The notes: generated by a model from the sequence alone, not told the origin. Shown: positions 23,930 through 32,636, counted from the stretch's first letter. The stretch: DNA of 34,328 bases from Thermoplasmata archaeon (GCA_015063185.1 SUSY01000016.1:1-34328), one strand, 5' to 3'. Numbers and translations: made by a program.

Positions 23930-24685
23930 ATGAACATGCGGTTGGCACTGTGTCAGAGGAAATCCATCCCCAATGACATACATGGTAATCTTCATACGAT
24001 TATGGACGATGTCGACCATTTGGATGCAGACCTTCTGATCTATCCGGAGCTGTTCCTCACAGGTTACACTTTTGACGAGGAACATATAAGGGATCAATTG
24101 AACGAAGCGCTAGCATCCATTCAGGATACCTCTAGAAAGAAGGATGTGTCGATTCTCGTCGGTGCCCCCGAGATATCCAATGAAGGGATATACAATTGTG
24201 CCTATATGTTCACTTCCGGAACTATGGAAACATACAGGAAGATACATCTTCCTGAATTCGGGCCATTCACAGAGAAAAGCAGATTCATACCGGGATCGGA
24301 ACCGATCTCTTTCACATACAAAGGATTCACATTCGGCCTGTGCATATGCTATGACCTCTTCTTCCCCGAACTTATGAAACATTGTACCATGTATGACGGG
24401 GCCGATGTCATCATCTGTATATCCGCTTCACCGGTCACATCCCGTACCGCATTCGAACGTGTACTCCCTGCAAGGGCTGTGGAGAACACCACATATGTAG
24501 CATATGTGAACAACATCGGAACCATGGGTGAACTGGAATTCTTTGGCGGAAGCAGGCTCCTTGACCCCGGCGGAAACGAACTCGGAACCATCGATGGCGA
24601 AGACATAATGACCTTCGAATTGGACAAAAATGTCATCGAAAATGCAAGAAAAATGCGTCCTGTCATCAAAGATTCAAGATTTTAG
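23930..24685 (+). CDS. Carbon-nitrogen hydrolase (nitrilase superfamily)
   Basis: The 251-residue single-domain amidase has the full Glu-Lys-Cys triad: Glu40 in IYPELFLTGYTF, Lys104 in YRKIHLPEFG and Cys140 in GLCICYDLFFPEL. It hydrolyses an amide or nitrile, but the substrate cannot be read from the sequence; omega-amidase or a related deaminated-glutathione amidase are typical activities of the group. It is divergent from nadE, and the nitrilase fold is the one that supplies ammonia in fused NAD synthetases, so a functional link is possible but unproven. Met1 at 23930 and Met3 are equivalent starts. The stop is TAG, and tRNA-Ser follows 63 bp later. Confidence 0.9.
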   Translation: MNMRLALCQRKSIPNDIHGNLHTIMDDVDHLDADLLIYPELFLTGYTFDEEHIRDQLNEALASIQDTSRKKDVSILVGAPEISNEGIYNCAYMFTSGTMETYRKIHLPEFGPFTEKSRFIPGSEPISFTYKGFTFGLCICYDLFFPELMKHCTMYDGADVIICISASPVTSRTAFERVLPARAVENTTYVAYVNNIGTMGELEFFGGSRLLDPGGNELGTIDGEDIMTFELDKNVIENARKMRPVIKDSRF

Positions 24686-24748
24686 ACCCAAATTGGAAAT
24701 CCATCAGGCGATAGACTTTTAAACAATCACCAGATAGGGGGCTTTGAA

Positions 24749-24832
24749 GCCGAGATGGCCCAGCCCGGTAAGGCGCGAGCCTGGAAAGTTCGTGGTGACT
24801 CCACCTCGGGAGTTCAAATCTCCCTCTCGGCG
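24749..24832 (+). tRNA. tRNA-Ser (GGA)
   Basis: The acceptor arms GCCGAGA and TCTCGGC pair. The anticodon stem CGAGC/GTTCG encloses CTGGAAA with anticodon GGA. A long variable arm (GGTG-ACTC-CACC), typical of serine and leucine tRNAs, precedes the T arm GGGAG-TTCAAAT-CTCCC. The discriminator is G, and no CCA is encoded. Confidence 0.96.
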
Positions 24833-24846
24833 CTTCTTCACATCTA

Positions 24847-24907
24847 AATTCGGTCAGAGCGGGCTCTGCACAAATCGCAAAAGTAATGGACCTTGACGAA
24901 CCGAATT
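24847..24907. other. Possible structured RNA or attenuator-like element
   Basis: An outer pair AATTCGGT (24847-24854) and ACCGAATT (24900-24907) encloses an inner hairpin CAGAG-CGGG-CTCTG (24855-24868). The block lies between tRNA-Ser and the 3' end of nifB and contains no gene. It could be a small RNA, a terminator for nifB on the minus strand or chance; no T-run or known box supports a specific type. Confidence 0.3.
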
Positions 24908-24979
24908 CAGTCTGACGAGAATGTTCTGTCTTCATGAAATGGTCCGCCAGCCCCGTGCGGATAGCATAAATGGGCCGGA

Positions 24980-26200
24980 TCAAAATCTTCCGGACCTAAT
25001 GCCCTCTATGACCTTATCGATAGTAGCGTCCGTAACGATAACCTTTATACCCAATCCATCCAGGAGTTTGAACGGATAGGAACCTATCTCAGATACCGCC
25101 ACATATTTAGGCGATCTCAATGAGGTGATTATGGAATTTATGTGCTCCTTATGACCTGTACCAACGACACTACGGTTGGTGTCTACATCCACTTTATCGA
25201 TCATATGCCCATCGGACAAAGAAAAGATACTGAATGATGAGGTATTCCCGAACCCACGGTTGACATTGGCACCATCATCCGTCGCGATAGCCACCGCATC
25301 CCTCATGTCCCCAAGCAGTATCGGCCGTACCTCCGCAGATCTGCAGGAACCACATGCAAACTCCGATGAACGATCGTTTCCCAATAATCCAATGGCATCT
25401 GCCCGACATTGTTTACAATGCCTCATCACTTTGATACCGAGCTCACCGCATGAATCCATCAGGGACTTCCTCATCTCTGGAGTAGGAGCATCATAATCTT
25501 CGAACGGGGTACCCTCTACAGGAATCAAAGGCAAGATGTTCACGGTGTATGCACCCATCTCCTTCACCTTACGTACCAATGTAGGTATATGGTCCACATT
25601 GACTCCGGGGACCATAACGACGTTGATCTTCACGACCATCCCCAGATCGACACATTCCTCCAGGCCCTTCAATTGTTTAGAGATCAGGATCCGGGCAGCA
25701 TCCACACCTTTTAGGACCTTGTTGTCCTGAATCACACTTCCATAGATCCTGGCACCGATTTCAGGATCCAGAGCATTCATCGTAATTGTCAGGAACCTAA
25801 CACCGAGATCGTACAACCTCTTTGCATTACCCGGAAGTGCCAGACCGTTCGTGGATACACACAGGGTGAGGTCTGGATAGTTCTTGGAAATCAACTCTAT
25901 GGTCTCATAGGTAGCCTCATTGGCCAAAGGGTCTCCGGGACCCGCAATGCCTATGACCTTCAACTCAGGAATCCTCTCTAGAACTGCACCGACCTTATCG
26001 GACGCTTCAATCGGAGTCAGAACCTCACTGGTCACACCCGGTCTAGACTCGTTGCTACAATCATACTTTCTGTTACAATAGTTACACTGAATGTTACATC
26101 TCGGTGCCACAGGAAGATGCATCCTTGCAAACTTCCTGTGGGCCGACTCATCATAACAGGGGTGCTCTGAAATGAGCCTGATCAACTCTGGTTCGACCAT
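24980..26200 (-). CDS. nifB: NifB-type radical SAM protein with C-terminal NifX/NafY-like domain
   Basis: NifB builds the Fe-S core (NifB-co) of the nitrogenase cofactor from two [4Fe-4S] clusters with S-adenosylmethionine. The 406-residue protein has the radical SAM motif APRCNIQCNYCNRKYDC (CxxxCxxC at 35, 39 and 42), HPC at 13-15, the SAM-contact region GIAGPGDPLAN, and later Cys residues in HCKQCRADAIG. From about residue 295 a NifX/NafY-like cofactor-binding domain follows. No nitrogenase structural genes lie in this window, so its client cannot be seen. It follows the Rrf2 regulator gene by 5 bp, so the two form an operon. NifB-like paralogues for other metalloenzymes are an alternative. 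Confidence 0.9.
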   Translation of the reverse strand: MVEPELIRLISEHPCYDESAHRKFARMHLPVAPRCNIQCNYCNRKYDCSNESRPGVTSEVLTPIEASDKVGAVLERIPELKVIGIAGPGDPLANEATYETIELISKNYPDLTLCVSTNGLALPGNAKRLYDLGVRFLTITMNALDPEIGARIYGSVIQDNKVLKGVDAARILISKQLKGLEECVDLGMVVKINVVMVPGVNVDHIPTLVRKVKEMGAYTVNILPLIPVEGTPFEDYDAPTPEMRKSLMDSCGELGIKVMRHCKQCRADAIGLLGNDRSSEFACGSCRSAEVRPILLGDMRDAVAIATDDGANVNRGFGNTSSFSIFSLSDGHMIDKVDVDTNRSVVGTGHKEHINSIITSLRSPKYVAVSEIGSYPFKLLDGLGIKVIVTDATIDKVIEGIRSGRF

Positions 26201-26205
26201 CTATA

Positions 26206-26640
26206 TCAGAGAGAGTCTGTCAATAGGAGTCTTGTAGTCCCATCCCAATCGGCCATATCCTTCAAGGAGATATTGTCTATAATACCGCAAACCGCATCAT
26301 CGACCATTGTCCAAAGTTTGAGTGTCTTACACCCCTTGGAGTGAGGACAGGAGTTTCCACCGGTCCTGACACAACTGATGCTCAGCTCCCCCTCCATAGC
26401 ACGGATAATGGAGCCGACCGTAATCTGATCTGCAGGCTCTGCAAGGCAATACCCTCCCTTAGGTCCGCGAATGGATTCAACGAATCCTGCGCCTTTAAGC
26501 ACAATCATAATCTGCTCAAGATACTTGGCAGAAATACCCTGCGCATCAGCAACATCCCTAATCCTCACAGGTCCATCGTTGGACTCTGCAAGTTGAAGCA
26601 TCATACGCAGAGCGTACCTTCCTTTAGTCGAAACCAGCAT
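26206..26640 (-). CDS. Rrf2-family transcriptional regulator with Fe-S site
   Basis: The 144-residue protein starts with the Rrf2 winged helix (MLVSTKGRYALRMMLQLAES, ISAKYLEQIM, IRGPKGGYCLAEP). The regulatory loop has three cysteines at 90, 98 and 104, spaced like the cluster ligands of IscR, so it probably senses Fe-S status, redox or oxygen. It is the first gene of a two-gene operon with nifB and probably controls it. A TATA-like AT-rich stretch (about 26672-26685) and an ATTCT-CTCC-AGAAT dyad (26642-26655) lie just upstream, the latter a possible autoregulatory site. Confidence 0.9.
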   Translation of the reverse strand: MLVSTKGRYALRMMLQLAESNDGPVRIRDVADAQGISAKYLEQIMIVLKGAGFVESIRGPKGGYCLAEPADQITVGSIIRAMEGELSISCVRTGGNSCPHSKGCKTLKLWTMVDDAVCGIIDNISLKDMADWDGTTRLLLTDSL

Positions 26641-26726
26641 AATTCTCTCCAGAATCTATACCTATCTAAGTACTAATAAATCTATTGACGGAACGCCACA
26701 GTACCATCATATGATTTGATGCAATT

Positions 26727-27293
26727 CTAATGCCTTTTTAGATAGTATACTGCAGAACAACTGCAAGGATTGCCACATACTGGACAATCATGTCCGTTGG
26801 GGAACGCACGTGGGTCATTCCAATATCCCTGGAATTCGGCCACCTCCACCATACCGTAGAGCTCCACCACCTTGGATATGTTAACCGTTCCATCGACAGA
26901 CTTCCATGCCATGGCACATGATACGTCCACATGACGCCTATCGAATTCCCTCTCGGCAGCCTCCACCAATTTCTTACCGATACCTTTCCTCTTTGCAGAG
27001 TCAAGGACGGCCACGGATGCCAGATACCCGATCCTGTCATACCCCATGATCTCATCCCTCTCGGGACCATCTGGCATATGCAGAATGGGATCCACCTTAT
27101 CCTTACCGAACACATTGCAGATCGCGAATCCGACAGGACCGGACTCCTCGATGGCGACAAGACAGAAATCGTCCTTGGAAGTGAGAGTCATGAGAAAATC
27201 CTCATCCTCAAGATAATCAGAACCCAATTCGGCCATGGAAATCTCCATCAATTTTGGGAGATACTCCTCGACAAAATACGTTATAATTGCCAT
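26727..27293 (-). CDS. GNAT-family N-acetyltransferase with Cys-rich tail
   Basis: The 188-residue protein is a GCN5-related acyl-CoA transferase; acetyl-CoA binding is seen in SVAVLDSAKRKGIGKKLVEA, the V/I-x-x-x-x-G-x-G/A region. The middle strand region FCLVAIEESGPVGFAICNVF fits the fold. The last 25 residues hold a CPVCGNPCSCSAVYYLK motif, a probable zinc-binding knuckle. The substrate is unknown. The start lies 4 bp after the stop of the membrane protein gene upstream, so the two are co-transcribed. The stop is TAG. Confidence 0.85.
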   Translation of the reverse strand: MAIITYFVEEYLPKLMEISMAELGSDYLEDEDFLMTLTSKDDFCLVAIEESGPVGFAICNVFGKDKVDPILHMPDGPERDEIMGYDRIGYLASVAVLDSAKRKGIGKKLVEAAEREFDRRHVDVSCAMAWKSVDGTVNISKVVELYGMVEVAEFQGYWNDPRAFPNGHDCPVCGNPCSCSAVYYLKRH

Positions 27294-27297
27294 GAAA

Positions 27298-28098
27298 TCA
27301 AAACTCCTTCAATGCTTCGATCACCGCGTTCTCGAAAACCCATTGTTCCTCGATGTGCCTGTTCATATCCACCATGGAACGATAGACCCAGTATGCGAAG
27401 AATGTACCTAAGGTCACAACGGATAGCACAAAAAACACCCAAAAAGGCCTGTATCCGATGACTGGCTCATATCCTCTGATCCTGACTCCGCATCTTGCCA
27501 TCGCATCCACGTATGCATCCGAGAAGGTGACAAATTCCTTCTCATGAGCACGTGGGTATGTGATGCATTGAAGAAGCAGCACGATATTGATGACCAATGA
27601 GACGGCAAACAAACAACACGTGACTATGAATGCCGTTTCACTAGTGGAATTGAACAGCAGGATGATCAACCCTATGGCAGCGGGTGCCACAGATACTATG
27701 AACCTCAAACGGAACGTACGAAGACCCGATTCGGCCTTTATACAGGACCTCATAGAATTCGTATAATGATACTCCCTGATTCCATAATGATCGAAGAGAT
27801 CTCTGGTGTAATCCAGAAGGTCTTTCATGAGTGCCAGATCCCTATCCTCATGATTGTACCTACGAGAAACGAGAAGATACATGATGGATATTACCACACC
27901 GATCCCGGTCAGGAATACGCCTGCGGACTGAAGACGTGAATCTGCACCGTCTATAGAAAGTTGGACCATCTGATACACTGAAACACAGATGAAGACAAGC
28001 AACACGATAAGGACCATTCCAGGATATATCCTGATATCCGTACTGTTACGCCGGTCGACATCCCGGACGATTTTCACGATGTGATCCTTACTTTCCAT
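27298..28098 (-). CDS. Five-helix membrane protein of unknown function
   Basis: The 266-residue protein has predicted membrane helices at about residues 27-47, 58-78, 131-149, 156-176 and 219-239, with a cytoplasmic helical loop of about 50 residues between helices 2 and 3. The C-terminal part (RPFWVFFVLSVVTLGTFFAY followed by WVYRSMVDMNRHIEEQ) recalls the DUF4234 type, in which a helix is followed by a WxY...NRH segment. It heads a two-gene operon with the GNAT gene and is divergent from another membrane protein gene 48 bp away. Function is not known. Confidence 0.75.
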   Translation of the reverse strand: MESKDHIVKIVRDVDRRNSTDIRIYPGMVLIVLLVFICVSVYQMVQLSIDGADSRLQSAGVFLTGIGVVISIMYLLVSRRYNHEDRDLALMKDLLDYTRDLFDHYGIREYHYTNSMRSCIKAESGLRTFRLRFIVSVAPAAIGLIILLFNSTSETAFIVTCCLFAVSLVINIVLLLQCITYPRAHEKEFVTFSDAYVDAMARCGVRIRGYEPVIGYRPFWVFFVLSVVTLGTFFAYWVYRSMVDMNRHIEEQWVFENAVIEALKEF

Positions 28099-28146
28099 CG
28101 GATGTCAAGTATAATAATTAGATATATAATTACCATTTTTGAGCAG

Positions 28147-28959
28147 ATGGGTGCGAAGGATAGAGTACTATGGTCCGCTGAAAAAGCACTGAAGAAGATA
28201 CGCGATCGTTCTGGGTCCAAAGGAACCGTTCAAACAGACGTGGTTTATGACCATTCCCTCGAACAGATCGCACCATCCGATGGTTCCGATATCGACGTAG
28301 GGACTGTGGACATGACCTCTATCGAAGAAGTAATCGAACCTACACCTGTTGAAGTACCTGGTCCCGTCACGACACCCATTCCGTTGATCAAAAGAGCCAA
28401 CCACTTCAAAAGAAGCATCTCCGCATCCTCTAGGGAGATCGACATCAGGCCTTCCCCACTGGGACTCTCATTCGTCGGATTGGTGGCACTGGTCTTCGCA
28501 TCGTTGTACCTGATGAGATTACTCTCCAGTCTGGATGCGATACAGGACGATATGTCCATCTTCAAGAGGGTATTCTCCGGCGGACTTCTGTTGTTCCTGT
28601 TCTACCAATACATCGGATATGTCATCACGATATTCCAACTCAAATCCGGACTCAGAGGCTCGTGGGCAGCCATGATGAGATCGTCTGGGTCATATGTGAT
28701 ATTGATGATATTGGCCAACACGCATCTATTCGATTGGTTACCTTTCGATCTGGTTGCGTTCCCGTCATGGGCATTGTTGCTGTGTATGACCGCAATCCTG
28801 ATCTATATGCTCCTTCCCGATGTGAGGGATTATTATAGGCCCCCATACGAAGACAAGGTACCTCTGACCGCATGGTTGGCATTCATATTCTGGATTGACC
28901 CATACGGTTCGATTGAGGATGAACTGGATGTGGCCATCAACATGGATACCGGACTGTGA
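28147..28959 (+). CDS. Membrane protein with long acidic N-terminal segment
   Basis: I do not recognise this 270-residue protein. Residues 1-25 are basic and helical, 30-80 are acidic and Pro-rich (VEVPGPVTTPIPLI), and four or five hydrophobic helices lie at about 106-126, 143-164, 182-198, 203-223 and possibly 239-252. The ATG at 28147 lies about 25 nt below TATATAATT (28122-28130), so I prefer it to an in-frame ATG at 28081, which would overlap the divergent gene. The shared short intergenic region suggests co-regulation with that gene. The end (DPYGSIEDELDVAINMDTGL) is acidic. Confidence 0.75.
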   Translation: MGAKDRVLWSAEKALKKIRDRSGSKGTVQTDVVYDHSLEQIAPSDGSDIDVGTVDMTSIEEVIEPTPVEVPGPVTTPIPLIKRANHFKRSISASSREIDIRPSPLGLSFVGLVALVFASLYLMRLLSSLDAIQDDMSIFKRVFSGGLLLFLFYQYIGYVITIFQLKSGLRGSWAAMMRSSGSYVILMILANTHLFDWLPFDLVAFPSWALLLCMTAILIYMLLPDVRDYYRPPYEDKVPLTAWLAFIFWIDPYGSIEDELDVAINMDTGL

Positions 28960-29021
28960 TATCGATTCGATGCACTACTTTATTTAGTTCGCGCGTAATA
29001 AAGGCATGAGTGTGAACCCAC

Positions 29022-29510
29022 ATGTTAGTGAATGCCGACATATATGTCAGGGACGTTCCCGGGCAACTCGTAGCTGCACTGGAACCGATGTCGACCGTCA
29101 ACGCAAACATCATAGGCGTAGTGCACAGCCGTGAACAGATGATCAGCGGGAGGATTGCAGTCAACCTGACATTCGACATAGACCCCGATAGCATAGACAA
29201 GCTCAAGGACATCTGGAAGGAGAAGGATGTCATCGTCGTAAGAATCGGTTCGGCTGTGGACCTTCGTAACATCACTTTCATGATCATTGGAGATCTCACC
29301 GCAGTCACCGTTGAGGAGATCATGACTGCTGCAGCAGAGAAGGTGGATATCCAATCGAAGAACATCAGAATATCGTCCAACTCCTCCGGACGCAACACCT
29401 GCATGATCTCGGTCAATGTCAAAACAGAAGAGGAACTGGAGACACTGGACAGATTCATGTCCGAGGGATGCAAAGATAAGGGTTACACATACATTAGGGG
29501 GGTCGAGTAA
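29022..29510 (+). CDS. ACT-domain protein (probable amino-acid sensor)
   Basis: The 162-residue protein starts with an ACT domain (MLVNADIYVRDVPGQLVAAL through IIGVVHSREQ), a fold that binds amino acids and regulates enzymes. The second half may form another ACT-like unit. It overlaps the homoserine dehydrogenase start by one base (TAATG), so it is translationally coupled to it. The likely role is a regulatory subunit for that enzyme, responding to threonine or a related amino acid; this is inferred from context. A TATA-like CTTTATTTAG (about 28977-28986) precedes the operon. Confidence 0.85.
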   Translation: MLVNADIYVRDVPGQLVAALEPMSTVNANIIGVVHSREQMISGRIAVNLTFDIDPDSIDKLKDIWKEKDVIVVRIGSAVDLRNITFMIIGDLTAVTVEEIMTAAAEKVDIQSKNIRISSNSSGRNTCMISVNVKTEEELETLDRFMSEGCKDKGYTYIRGVE

Positions 29511-30514
29511 TGAAAGTGTTCATTTCTGGATTCGGCACCGTAGGTCAGGGTACCATGGAAACAATATTGGTCAAATCCATGGACATCCAGAGAATCACCG
29601 GAGACCAGGTGCAAATAGTGGGAGTCACCGATTCGAAATCATACGCAGTGAAGGCGGATGGTGTCTGTAGTTTCAGCGTACTAGGATCCAAGAACATGAG
29701 TGGAAAGGTCGGCCCGGACATGAAGGACGGTAAGAGTACCGTCGATATCATGAAGATGGTGGAATTTGACACACTGATCGAAGCCAGCCCTACGGACGTG
29801 GAAACCGGAGGCGAAGGACTCAAAAACATAAGATGGGCGCTGGAGAACGGCAAGAACGTCATAACGGTCAACAAAGGCCCTCTCGCATTGGAGTTTAGGG
29901 AACTCATGGACCTCGCCAAAAAGAACGGTTGCATGATCAGGTTCGAAGGGTCGGTCGGCGGCGCGATGCCCATAATCAATCTGTGCAACGATGCACTTGC
30001 AGGTCAGAAAATCAAATCCATCCAAGGAATCTTCAACGGAACCTGTAACTTCATACTCAGTAGGATGGATGGAGGACTTCCGTTCGACCAGGCGCTCAAA
30101 GAGGCACAGCAGCTCGGATATGCCGAAACGGATCCTACCAACGACATCGAAGGCTATGACAGTGCATCCAAGGTCGTCATCCTCGCCAACTCGGTATTCG
30201 GAATGGATGCCAAGTTCAAGGATGTCAACGTCACAGGAATCACCGCCATCACCAGTGAAGCCATCGCTCTCGCAAGGGAGAATGGTATGGTCATCAGACT
30301 CATCGGAGAGGTCTCAAAAGGAAAACTGGAGGTCTCCCCAAGACTCATCCCAAAGGGTCACCCACTCAGCATATCCGGTTCCCTGAACACAGCATTAATC
30401 AACACTGATCTCGCCGGACCGATCACCGTCTCCGGACGCGGTGCAGGACGTAAGGAAACCGCCTCCGCGATCCTGAGCGACCTCGTCGCCATCATGTTGG
30501 CCCAGAAGAACTGA
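29510..30514 (+). CDS. hom: Homoserine dehydrogenase
   Basis: The enzyme reduces aspartate semialdehyde to homoserine on the way to threonine, methionine and, in part, isoleucine. The N-terminal Rossmann motif is ISGFGTVGQGT. The catalytic domain shows TVNKGPLAL (active-site Lys), FEGSVGGAMPIIN, GIFNGTCNFILSRM and AETDPTNDIEGYDSASK. At 334 residues it lacks the C-terminal ACT domain found in many bacterial enzymes. A separate ACT protein gene directly upstream may replace it. Confidence 0.95.
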   Translation: MKVFISGFGTVGQGTMETILVKSMDIQRITGDQVQIVGVTDSKSYAVKADGVCSFSVLGSKNMSGKVGPDMKDGKSTVDIMKMVEFDTLIEASPTDVETGGEGLKNIRWALENGKNVITVNKGPLALEFRELMDLAKKNGCMIRFEGSVGGAMPIINLCNDALAGQKIKSIQGIFNGTCNFILSRMDGGLPFDQALKEAQQLGYAETDPTNDIEGYDSASKVVILANSVFGMDAKFKDVNVTGITAITSEAIALARENGMVIRLIGEVSKGKLEVSPRLIPKGHPLSISGSLNTALINTDLAGPITVSGRGAGRKETASAILSDLVAIMLAQKN

Positions 30515-30525
30515 GAGGGATTCGC

Positions 30526-32088
30526 TTGACCGGCAAGATCCTTGTCTTCGACACTACCCTCCGCGATGGTTCTCAAATGGAGGGTATGACGTTCTCGCTT
30601 GAGGACAAGAAGGACATTGTGTCCAGACTGGATGATCTGAAGGTGGATTTCATCGAGGGAGGTATGCCTCAGTCCAACCCCACGGATGAGGGGCTGTTCT
30701 CCGATCCACCAAAAACAGAACATGCCAAACTCGTCGCGTTCGGAAGCACATGCAGGCCCGGAACCCATGCATCGGATGACATCGGATTGAATCGCCTTGC
30801 TGACAGTGATACAGAATGGATATGTATTTTCGGAAAGAGTTGGAGATTCCACTTGGACAATGTCCTCAGGATAACCCCCGAAGATAACCTCGCATTGATC
30901 AGGGATAGTGTACGTTATCTCGTATCCAAAGGAAAGAAGGTCATTTTCGATGCTGAACACTACTTCGACGGATTTATTGATGATAAGGAATTCGCATTGT
31001 CCGTCGTAAGGGCCGCACATGATGCAGGAGCGGAATGGATCACACTCTGCGATACCAATGGAGGAAATCTCCCTACGACCATTGGAAGGATCGTTGCGGA
31101 AACAAAGGATATCGTTGGCTGCAATATAGGAATCCATTGTCACAATGACTCCGATCTAGCCGTAGCATGTACTCTGGCAGCAGTGGATAGCGGTGCACGC
31201 ATGGTACAGGGGACCATCAATGGTATCGGTGAAAGATGCGGAAACGCCAACCTCTGTTCAGTGGTCCCAGACCTTATGCTGAAGATGGGATACGATACCA
31301 ATGTGGACCTGAGCAAACTCACATTCGTTAGCCGTGCGATTTCTGAGATATCCAACATCGCACACAACTCATCCATGCCGTATGTAGGATCCAAGGCATT
31401 CACCCATAAAGCAGGGATGCACATAGATGCCCTTTTAAAAAACCCTCAGACGTACGAACATGTCGCACCAGAAGCAATAGGGAACCGCAGGAACTATCTT
31501 GTATCCGAGCAGACAGGTAAGGCGGGGATATCCAAGAAACTGATGGACCTTGGAATGAATTCTGATGATAAACACATAGATTCGGTTCTAAAACATATCA
31601 AGGATATGGAGTCCAGGGGATACCAGTTCGAGGGCGCGGATGCCAGTCTGGAACTCCTTATCAGAAGGGAATGTGACAACATCACGCCACCGTTCAGAAT
31701 CCCGTCTTTCCGCGTATACATCGATGAGATCGGCGGAGGAGTGATCAAATACGAATCAATAATCAAAGTATCCAATCCGTCAGGAGAAATCGAACATACA
31801 GCATCCGATGGTAACGGTCCCGTCGATGCGTTGAACAAAGCCCTGATGAAGGCCCTTACCAAATTCTTCCCAGAAGTCAACAACGTAAGACTGATCGACT
31901 ATAAAGTCCGCGTATTGGATGAGAAAGCAGCGACCGCAGCACCCGTAAGGGTGATGATCAGATCGACTGACGGAAAGGAACAATGGACCACCGTTGGAGT
32001 TTCCACGGACATCATCGAAGCATCGCTCATAGCATTGGCGGATTCAATGGAATATCACATACTCAAAAAGAATTGGAGAGAACAATAA
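30526..32088 (+). CDS. cimA: Citramalate synthase (2-isopropylmalate synthase family)
   Basis: The enzyme condenses pyruvate and acetyl-CoA to citramalate, opening the threonine-independent route to 2-oxobutyrate and isoleucine. The HMGL-like barrel has FDTTLRDGSQMEGMTFS at the start and the metal-binding GIHCHNDSDLAVA. LeuA-type GTINGIGERCGNANL follows, and a C-terminal LeuA dimer (allosteric) domain covers about 385-515. The 520-residue length and sequence fit the CimA subgroup better than LeuA or homocitrate synthase. The start is TTG, preceded by GAGAGGGA at good spacing, 11 nt after the hom stop; no in-frame ATG fits the conserved N-terminus. It follows hom and ends one base before the next ACT gene. 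Confidence 0.9.
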   Translation: MTGKILVFDTTLRDGSQMEGMTFSLEDKKDIVSRLDDLKVDFIEGGMPQSNPTDEGLFSDPPKTEHAKLVAFGSTCRPGTHASDDIGLNRLADSDTEWICIFGKSWRFHLDNVLRITPEDNLALIRDSVRYLVSKGKKVIFDAEHYFDGFIDDKEFALSVVRAAHDAGAEWITLCDTNGGNLPTTIGRIVAETKDIVGCNIGIHCHNDSDLAVACTLAAVDSGARMVQGTINGIGERCGNANLCSVVPDLMLKMGYDTNVDLSKLTFVSRAISEISNIAHNSSMPYVGSKAFTHKAGMHIDALLKNPQTYEHVAPEAIGNRRNYLVSEQTGKAGISKKLMDLGMNSDDKHIDSVLKHIKDMESRGYQFEGADASLELLIRRECDNITPPFRIPSFRVYIDEIGGGVIKYESIIKVSNPSGEIEHTASDGNGPVDALNKALMKALTKFFPEVNNVRLIDYKVRVLDEKAATAAPVRVMIRSTDGKEQWTTVGVSTDIIEASLIALADSMEYHILKKNWREQ

Positions 32089-32361
32089 ATGGAGAAGGTC
32101 GTAGTCACCCTTGTAGGGATGGATACTGTAGGTATCATTGCAAAGATGTGCACCTATTTTGCTGAGAACGGAATCAACATCATAGACATAGCACAGACCA
32201 CGGTAAGGGGTGTGATCAACATGATCATGATTGTTGATATCGAAACCGGGAAAAAGGGGTTCGACACACTGAAGGAAGATATGTACAAACTTTCCAAGGA
32301 TGTCAGATGCATCGTCAACATCGTAAGACAGAACGAACTGGAATCCATCGCGGAGGCCTGA
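32089..32361 (+). CDS. ACT-domain protein, UPF0237 family (first copy)
   Basis: The 90-residue protein is a single ACT domain with the N-terminal VVVTLVGMDTVGIIAKMCTY and the ENGINIIDIAQT strand. It starts immediately after the cimA stop (TAA ATG). A paralogue follows at once; the two differ mainly in their second halves. UPF0237 proteins are usually found beside UPF0210, as here. A regulatory subunit for cimA or for the UPF0210 enzyme is plausible. Confidence 0.9.
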   Translation: MEKVVVTLVGMDTVGIIAKMCTYFAENGINIIDIAQTTVRGVINMIMIVDIETGKKGFDTLKEDMYKLSKDVRCIVNIVRQNELESIAEA

Positions 32362-32363
32362 TT

Positions 32364-32636
32364 ATGAACAGGATCATCGTTACACTGTCCGGTAAGGACA
32401 GGGTAGGAATCATAGCGAAGATCTGTACATTCTTTGCTGAGAACCACATAAATATCCTTGACATCTCCCAGACATCCACCGATGACCGTATCGATATGAT
32501 GATGGTGGTGGACATCGAGAAGTTCGAAGGGAATTTCAAAGACCTCATCAACGGATTGAACACCGTAGGAGAGGAGATAGGATGCTCAATCAAGGCACAA
32601 CATGAGGAAATCTTCGATATGATGCACAGGATCTGA
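32364..32636 (+). CDS. ACT-domain protein, UPF0237 family (second copy)
   Basis: This is another 90-residue single ACT domain: [20 protein letters not shown], then [12 protein letters not shown]. The ATG at 32364 starts 2 nt after the stop of the first copy and keeps the paralogue alignment; an earlier in-frame codon at 32307 would overlap that copy. The pair is a tandem duplication that may form a heterodimer. The stop is 4 nt from the UPF0210 start. Confidence 0.9.
   Translation: MNRIIVTLSGKDRVGIIAKICTFFAENHINILDISQTSTDDRIDMMMVVDIEKFEGNFKDLINGLNTVGEEIGCSIKAQHEEIFDMMHRI

Noticed and set aside
24666-24983. Minus-strand 105-codon frame between the nitrilase and nifB genes
   Set aside because: It crosses the tRNA-Ser gene on the opposite strand and has no family features.
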